Shown here: positions 13,003 to 16,967 of the stretch, one piece after another
Layout of the letters: each line of letters starts with the position of its first letter
Position numbering within the stretch: the stretch's first letter is position 1
From: an uncultured Alistipes sp.
GTDB taxonomy: Bacteria > Bacteroidota > Bacteroidia > Bacteroidales > Rikenellaceae
Assembly: GCA_934754975.1 (NCBI GenBank)
Contig: CAKVKI010000026.1
Span: 1-16,967, forward strand
Direction of reading: 5' to 3'
DNA length: 16,967 nucleotides
Position numbers and translations under genes: made by a program
The notes under the pieces: model-generated
What the model saw: only the letters and a program-made list of their open reading frames with translations
What the model was told of the DNA's origin: nothing
Databases searched by the model: none

Positions 13003-15246
13003 ATGAGTGAAATCTACACTGTCATTGTAGGCATTCTGGGCATCCTCGCCATATCCGGTCTTTTTGTCGGCGTCACCAATGACGCAGTCAACTTCCTCAA
13101 CTCCGCCATCGGTTCCAAAGCCGCTTCCATGCGCACCATCCTGCTCGTCGCGTCGATAGGCATCCTGCTGGGCGTAGTGACGTCGAGCGGCATGATGGAG
13201 GTGGCCCGCAGCGGCATGTTCAACCCCGGACTCTTTACGTTCCACGAAGTCATGATGCTCTACCTGGGCGTGATGTTCGCCAACATCATCCTGCTGGACC
13301 TCTACAACTCGTGGGGACTGCCCACCTCGACCACCGTATCGCTGATCTTCTGCCTGCTCGGCTCGGCCATCGCCGTGTCTATCTACAAAATCTCGAACAC
13401 GCCCGACCTCGGCGTAGGGGCGCTGGGACAGTTCATCAACACCTCCCGGGCCATGGGTATCGTCTCGGCGATCCTTTTGTCGGTGGTCATCGCCTTCACC
13501 TGCGGCACATTCGTCATGTACGTTTCGCGCACGATCTTCTCGTTCCGCTATACGGTCATTTTCCGCCGTTTCGGCTCGATGTGGTGCGGCGCTTCGCTGA
13601 CCGCAATTATCTATTTCGCCGTCTTCAAAGGGCTTAAATCGATCCTCGCGGGCCACGATTTCGTCAAAATGGTGGACAGCCACCTGCTGTTGTCGCTGTT
13701 CGTCTGCTGGATCGTATGTTCGCTGCTGCTGTTCTTCGTCCAGCGTTTCAAAGTCAACATCCTGCGCATCACGATCCTTTCGGGTACCTTCGCCCTGGCC
13801 CTGGCCTTCGCGGGCAACGACCTGGTGAACTTCATCGGCGTGCCCGTCGCGGGATTCGACGCCTACACGATCGCCAAGGAAGCCGGCGACCCGCAGATGC
13901 TGATGGGCGTGCTGAACGACAACGTCCCGGCCAACTTCCTGATCCTGCTGGCCGCAGGCGCCATCATGATACTCACGCTCTGGACTTCGAAAAAGGCCAT
14001 GCACGTCACCGAAACCGAGCTGTCGCTCTCGGCGCAGGGCGACGAGGGTACCGAACAGTACGGTTCGTCGGTCATGTCGCGTACGATCGTCCGTGCGGCG
14101 CTCAACATCAACGCCGGCATCGAACGGGTCATTCCCCCGCGCGTGCGCGCCGCCATTTCGCGCCGCTTCGAATACGAGGACATCGAACACAGCGGCGCGC
14201 CGTACGACATGATCCGCGCCACGGTGAACCTCACTACCTCGGCCATGCTGATCGCCATCGCCACGTCGCTCAAACTGCCCCTCTCGACGACTTACGTCTG
14301 CTTCATGGTGGCGATGGGTTCGTCGCTGGCCGACCGCGCCTGGGGCCGCGAAAGCGCCGTATACCGCATTTCGGGCGTCATGACCGTCGTCGCCGGATGG
14401 TTCATCACGGCGTTGGGCGGGTTCCTGATCGCCTTCGTCGTAGGGCTGGCCCTGATTTACGGCGGGACCATCGCATTCGCCATCGTCACCATCCTGTGCG
14501 GTTACATGCTTATCCACAGCAATTTCCTCAAAAAAAGCAAGTCTTCGGCCCCGGCAGCAGCCCCCGGCGAGGATACGCGGAGCAACGAAGACATTATCGC
14601 CAGCCTGCGCGAAGAGGTTTGCCGCACGATGGAGTGCGCCACGAAGATTTACGACCGCACGCTGATCGCGGTCTTCAAGGAGAACCGCAAAGTGCTGCGC
14701 GACATGGTCAAGGAGTCGAACGACCTCTTCTACCAGTCGCGCGAACGCAAATACACGCTGCTGCCCACGCTCAAGAAGCTCCAGAGCGGCGACGTGAACA
14801 CGGCCCACTACTACGTGCAGGTGGTGGATTACCTCAACGAAATGACCAAGGCGCTGATGCACATCACGCGACCGGCGTTCGAACATATCGACAACAACCA
14901 CGAAGGACTGTCGAAGGAGCAGGCCAAGGACCTGATGTCGATCAACGACGACGTGGAGGCCATCTACCGTCATATCAACCAGATGCTGCGCGACGGCGAC
15001 TTCTCGGAGATCGAGATGGTGCTGGCGCTGCGCGACCAGCTGTTCGAGTCGATCGCCGACGCCATCAAATCGGAACTTACGCGCATCAACGAAGCCCGTT
15101 CGAACACCAAGGCAAGCATGTTGTACCTGACGATCCTGACCGAGACCAAGAACATGGTGCTGCAGTCGCGCAACCTGCTGAAATCGCAGCAGTACTTCCT
15201 CAAGCACCGCACGGGACCGCAACGGTGGATAAAACCCACCAATTAA
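13003..15246 (+). CDS. PiT-type inorganic phosphate transporter fused to a PhoU-like domain
   Basis: 747 residues. PiT carriers move phosphate, or metal-phosphate, with an ion gradient across the inner membrane. The inverted PiT signature appears twice: GVTNDAVNFLNSAIGSKA at 23-40 and FAGNDLVNFIGVPVAG at 269-284. LPTSTTVSLI (106-115) and LPLSTTYVCF (near 428) are the paired re-entrant-type segments of the two halves. Many spans extend to about residue 510. After a short linker, about 525-735 is a helical, soluble PhoU/DUF47-like bundle (EEVCRTMECATKIYDRTLIA, then VVDYLNEMTKALMHITRPAFEHI). In other bacteria such PhoU-like partners are separate and restrain transport; here both are one chain, as in other Bacteroidetes. 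It is likely regulated by phosphate, given the box upstream. DUF4924 follows after 101 bases. Confidence 0.93.
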   Translation: MSEIYTVIVGILGILAISGLFVGVTNDAVNFLNSAIGSKAASMRTILLVASIGILLGVVTSSGMMEVARSGMFNPGLFTFHEVMMLYLGVMFANIILLDLYNSWGLPTSTTVSLIFCLLGSAIAVSIYKISNTPDLGVGALGQFINTSRAMGIVSAILLSVVIAFTCGTFVMYVSRTIFSFRYTVIFRRFGSMWCGASLTAIIYFAVFKGLKSILAGHDFVKMVDSHLLLSLFVCWIVCSLLLFFVQRFKVNILRITILSGTFALALAFAGNDLVNFIGVPVAGFDAYTIAKEAGDPQMLMGVLNDNVPANFLILLAAGAIMILTLWTSKKAMHVTETELSLSAQGDEGTEQYGSSVMSRTIVRAALNINAGIERVIPPRVRAAISRRFEYEDIEHSGAPYDMIRATVNLTTSAMLIAIATSLKLPLSTTYVCFMVAMGSSLADRAWGRESAVYRISGVMTVVAGWFITALGGFLIAFVVGLALIYGGTIAFAIVTILCGYMLIHSNFLKKSKSSAPAAAPGEDTRSNEDIIASLREEVCRTMECATKIYDRTLIAVFKENRKVLRDMVKESNDLFYQSRERKYTLLPTLKKLQSGDVNTAHYYVQVVDYLNEMTKALMHITRPAFEHIDNNHEGLSKEQAKDLMSINDDVEAIYRHINQMLRDGDFSEIEMVLALRDQLFESIADAIKSELTRINEARSNTKASMLYLTILTETKNMVLQSRNLLKSQQYFLKHRTGPQRWIKPTN

Positions 15247-15270
15247 AAACGAAGAATTAAAACGGAGAAA

Positions 15271-15317
15271 GGCTTTTTTACACGCCGGGCATGCCCCCGT
15301 CACGGTGTAACAAAGCC
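15271..15317. other. Hairpin between the PiT and DUF4924 genes, related to the TGTTACA elements
   Basis: Arms of 13 bases at 15271-15283 and 15305-15317 pair at 12 positions. The loop contains the palindrome GGGCATGCCC. The right arm carries GTGTAACAA, the same word as in the arrays near 10.2 and 10.9 kb. It could attenuate transcription into DUF4924 or be a decayed single-unit copy of that element. It lacks a downstream T run. Confidence 0.5.
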
Positions 15318-15347
15318 GGAAAATTCTTAATTCTCAACTCCTTTATT

Positions 15348-15914
15348 ATGGACATAGCACAGGCCAAACGCCGCGAAAATATCGCCGAATACATCCTCTA
15401 CCTCTGGCAGCTGGAAGACCTGCTGCGGGCGCTGCAATTCAGTCCCGAAGCGATTTTCTCGACACTGATAGCTCCCCGCAAGGACATCGCCGACGAGCAG
15501 AAGCACGTATTCCTGCTCTGGTACATGGATATCGCCAACCTGCTGCATCAGGAGGGCAAGGACGAAAAAGGGCATCTGGAGCATACGCTCCACCTGATCG
15601 GCGACCTGCACGACCTGCACCTGCAGCTGATGAAGCTCCCCGTCGGCGAACACTACCGCAGGACATACGCCCGTCTCGAACCCGAACTGCCGCGCCTGCG
15701 CGCCGTGCTGGGCAATCCGGGCATGAACGACACGGAGCTGTGTTTCAGGGCTTTGTACGCCGCCATGCTCTACCGCATCAAGGGCGAGGGCGAAAAGTCG
15801 GCGGTCACCGACACGCTCGAATTCATCTCGCCGGTGATCGCCGAGCTGGCCGACATGCACGGCAAAGTCGAACGCGGCGAAGTCGACCTGTTCAAAACGG
15901 CCGAGGGGAAATAA
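15348..15914 (+). CDS. DUF4924 family protein
   Basis: 188 residues, soluble and strongly helical. The opening AQAKRRENIAEYILYLWQLEDLLRA is the hallmark of DUF4924, a family of Bacteroidetes with no known role. Further conserved-looking stretches are HVFLLWYMDIANLLHQEGK and HLIGDLHDLHLQLM; the chain ends DLFKTAEGK. No catalytic pattern is evident. The ATG at 15348 is chosen because the protein then begins at the conserved MDIAQAKRR; the frame is open 57 bases further up through the hairpin, which is unlikely to be coding. It follows the phosphate transporter after 101 bases and ends at a bidirectional terminator. Read-through from the transporter is possible but unproven. Confidence 0.9.
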   Translation: MDIAQAKRRENIAEYILYLWQLEDLLRALQFSPEAIFSTLIAPRKDIADEQKHVFLLWYMDIANLLHQEGKDEKGHLEHTLHLIGDLHDLHLQLMKLPVGEHYRRTYARLEPELPRLRAVLGNPGMNDTELCFRALYAAMLYRIKGEGEKSAVTDTLEFISPVIAELADMHGKVERGEVDLFKTAEGK

Positions 15915-15993
15915 CAACGGAACTATCCGCAGCTGTCGGAACCGTCGCCATTGCGACACACGGCGACCGGCAAACAATCATCGGCCCGATCTT

Positions 15994-16024
15994 AAAAAAG
16001 GATGTCTTTTCAGACATCCTTTTA
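15994..16024. terminator. Bidirectional intrinsic terminator between convergent genes
   Basis: AAAAGGATGTCT at 15996-16007 pairs perfectly with 16012-16023 around a TTTC loop. Runs of T follow on the plus strand and, from the A run at 15994-15999, on the minus strand too. It serves DUF4924 and the GNAT gene. Confidence 0.9.
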
Positions 16025-16070
16025 TTTCATCCGGCAAAAAGGGACCTGCCCCTCTTTGCCGCATGCAGGG

Positions 16071-16568
16071 CTATTTTATCTCCAGCCCCATGATATAATC
16101 GTTCATGTAGTAGCCGTCGCCGATCGGGAAATCGCCTTCACGGACCTTGCGCATGCCCATTTTTTCGTAAAAACGCACCGCACGGTTGCTGCGATTTACG
16201 TTCAGTTCCATCGTGCAGGGCGCAGGATGCACCGAACGGACATATTCCACGGCGTGCCGGAACAGGAATTCCCCGGCGCCGAGTCCCTGGAAACGGGGCA
16301 GTACATAGATTTTCTGCAGATGGAACAATTCTTCGGTCTCCTGCTGCACCGAAAGGTAACCGCACGGTTCGCCGTCGGACGAAGCGATGAACCACGCAAC
16401 CCCGGTGCGCATCTCACGCCGCAGGACTTCGGGACCATACATCCACTTCATCATATACTCCATTTGCGACGGGGTGATGATATCGCGGTAGGTCGCCGGA
16501 AACACCTCGTCGGCCAGGCGGCGGATCAATCCGCAGTCGGTTTCTGCTGCTCGTCTAATGGTAAGCAT
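16071..16568 (-). CDS. GNAT family N-acetyltransferase
   Basis: 165 residues. GNAT enzymes transfer an acetyl group from acetyl-CoA to an amine on a small molecule or protein. The acetyl-CoA loop of motif A is VLPRFQGLGAG (89-99), preceded by the strand LFHLQKIYV. The motif B region NRSNRAVRFYEKMGMRKV (125-142) follows, which is the usual end of the fold. The N-terminus (LTIRRAAETDCGLIRRLADEVF) is typical of single-domain members, and length is normal. The ATG at 16568 is preferred to a TTG two codons upstream. No neighbour hints at the substrate. It is convergent with DUF4924, and its upstream region carries a perfect 19-bp tandem duplication. Confidence 0.9.
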   Translation of the reverse strand: MLTIRRAAETDCGLIRRLADEVFPATYRDIITPSQMEYMMKWMYGPEVLRREMRTGVAWFIASSDGEPCGYLSVQQETEELFHLQKIYVLPRFQGLGAGEFLFRHAVEYVRSVHPAPCTMELNVNRSNRAVRFYEKMGMRKVREGDFPIGDGYYMNDYIMGLEIK

Positions 16569-16572
16569 CTTC

Positions 16573-16610
16573 AACGGTTTTAGAGTTCACGAACGGTTTT
16601 AGAGTTCACG
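16573..16610. repeat. Perfect 19-bp tandem duplication upstream of the GNAT gene
   Basis: AACGGTTTTAGAGTTCACG occurs at 16573-16591 and again, without any change or spacer, at 16592-16610. It begins four bases before the acetyltransferase ATG (minus strand) and fills its leader. Identity of the copies suggests a recent event. Confidence 0.9.
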
Positions 16611-16707
16611 CCGCCCCTATTCCCTTACGGGCGGCGGACCGGCTGCCGTGCGGCACCTTTTCTTTGCACGGTTGCCCCGAACGACGGACGGACGGCGGTA
16701 AAGATAA

Positions 16708-16735
16708 ATAAAAAAGCCGACTTTACGTCGGCTTT
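16708..16735 (-). terminator. Intrinsic terminator of rpmH
   Basis: On the minus strand AAAGCCGAC (16735-16727) pairs with GTCGGCTTT (16721-16713) around a 5-base loop, followed by a T-rich tract. It lies 20 bases after the rpmH stop. Confidence 0.88.
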
Positions 16736-16755
16736 CACTCTTTCCTAACGGGGAA

Positions 16756-16917
16756 CTAAGCGTACTTGAACGTCGATTCGTCCGATACGGTCAACTTCTT
16801 GCGACCTTTTGCGCGACGTGCAGCCAGCACCTTACGGCCGTTGGCCGTCTCCATACGGCTGCGGAAACCGTGCTTGTTGATTCTTTTCCGGCGCGAGGGC
16901 TGGTAAGTTCTCTTCAT
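16756..16917 (-). CDS. rpmH: Ribosomal protein L34 (large subunit bL34)
   Basis: 53 residues from the ATG at 16917. The protein opens [20 protein letters not shown] and continues through [20 protein letters not shown], which is diagnostic for L34, a small basic protein bound to 23S rRNA in the 50S subunit. The tail SDESTFKYA is a short lineage-specific extension. A second ATG two codons upstream (16923) would add Met-Ala; the family normally begins at MKRT, so the inner start is preferred. The codons before it give no decisive ribosome binding site, as is usual in Bacteroidetes. The dnaA and rnpA genes often linked to rpmH in other phyla are not seen within the window. Confidence 0.96.
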   Translation of the reverse strand: MKRTYQPSRRKRINKHGFRSRMETANGRKVLAARRAKGRKKLTVSDESTFKYA

Positions 16918-16967
16918 TGCCATAGCTATATACTTTTTATTGTTTCAGACATTTTTACGGATTGCAA

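Noticed and set aside
12991..15303. 770-codon minus-strand frame opposite the PiT gene
   Set aside because: It is a shadow in a GC-rich region: composition is Arg/His/Asp/Val-biased with no domain, while the plus strand has clear PiT and PhoU motifs.
16573..16610. Cas9-type CRISPR repeat, because of the GTTTTAGAG word
   Set aside because: Only two abutting 19-base copies, no spacer, no tracrRNA or cas gene; the match is nine bases long.

Overview
The window looks like chromosome from a GC-rich member of the Bacteroidales, most likely Alistipes or a close relative in the Rikenellaceae. The evidence is indirect: high GC coding sequence, Bacteroidetes-type -7 promoter boxes (TAnnTTTG at 2409, 10395 and 12970), a DUF4924 gene, a PiT phosphate carrier fused to a PhoU-like tail, an EF-G paralogue of the Bacteroidetes EF-G2 kind, and futalosine-pathway menaquinone genes. 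No marker gene fixes the species.

Layout. 1-1687: the C-terminal end of a DHA2-type MFS exporter, then an exported S66 LD-carboxypeptidase, probably co-transcribed. 1688-2430: an AT-rich patch holding one orphan gene of unknown function. 2504-6884: a tight forward operon of five genes, namely a PepP-type aminopeptidase, futalosine hydrolase MqnB carrying a large low-complexity insert, a small two-helix membrane protein, MqnD, and a DUF418 membrane protein. Junctions are overlaps or gaps of 1 to 9 bases, and an intrinsic terminator closes it. 7054-9210: an EF-G2-like factor with its own promoter and a strong terminator. 9369-9995: an exported protein made of 23-residue repeats.

9996-11074 holds no confident gene but a lot of structure. 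Two inverted copies of a palindromic repeat element (arrays of TGTTACA facing arrays of TGTAACA around a GGGGCACCCC centre) face each other. They enclose an 18-bp palindrome, a near-perfect Bacteroidetes promoter, a doubtful 108-codon ORF and 38-bp imperfect repeats. This is the least explained part of the window.

11075-15914: a PDZ-containing S41 peptidase lipoprotein on the minus strand diverges from a PiT-PhoU phosphate transporter. The intergenic region carries a direct repeat that reads as TTAACA-N5-TTAACA on the minus strand, like a PhoP box of Bacillus. A hairpin and a DUF4924 gene follow the transporter. 15994-16967: a bidirectional terminator, a minus-strand GNAT acetyltransferase preceded by a perfect 19-bp tandem duplication, and rpmH (ribosomal protein L34) with its terminator.

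Two themes stand out: respiratory quinone synthesis by the futalosine route, and phosphate import that may be Pho-regulated. Most other genes look like independent housekeeping or envelope functions.
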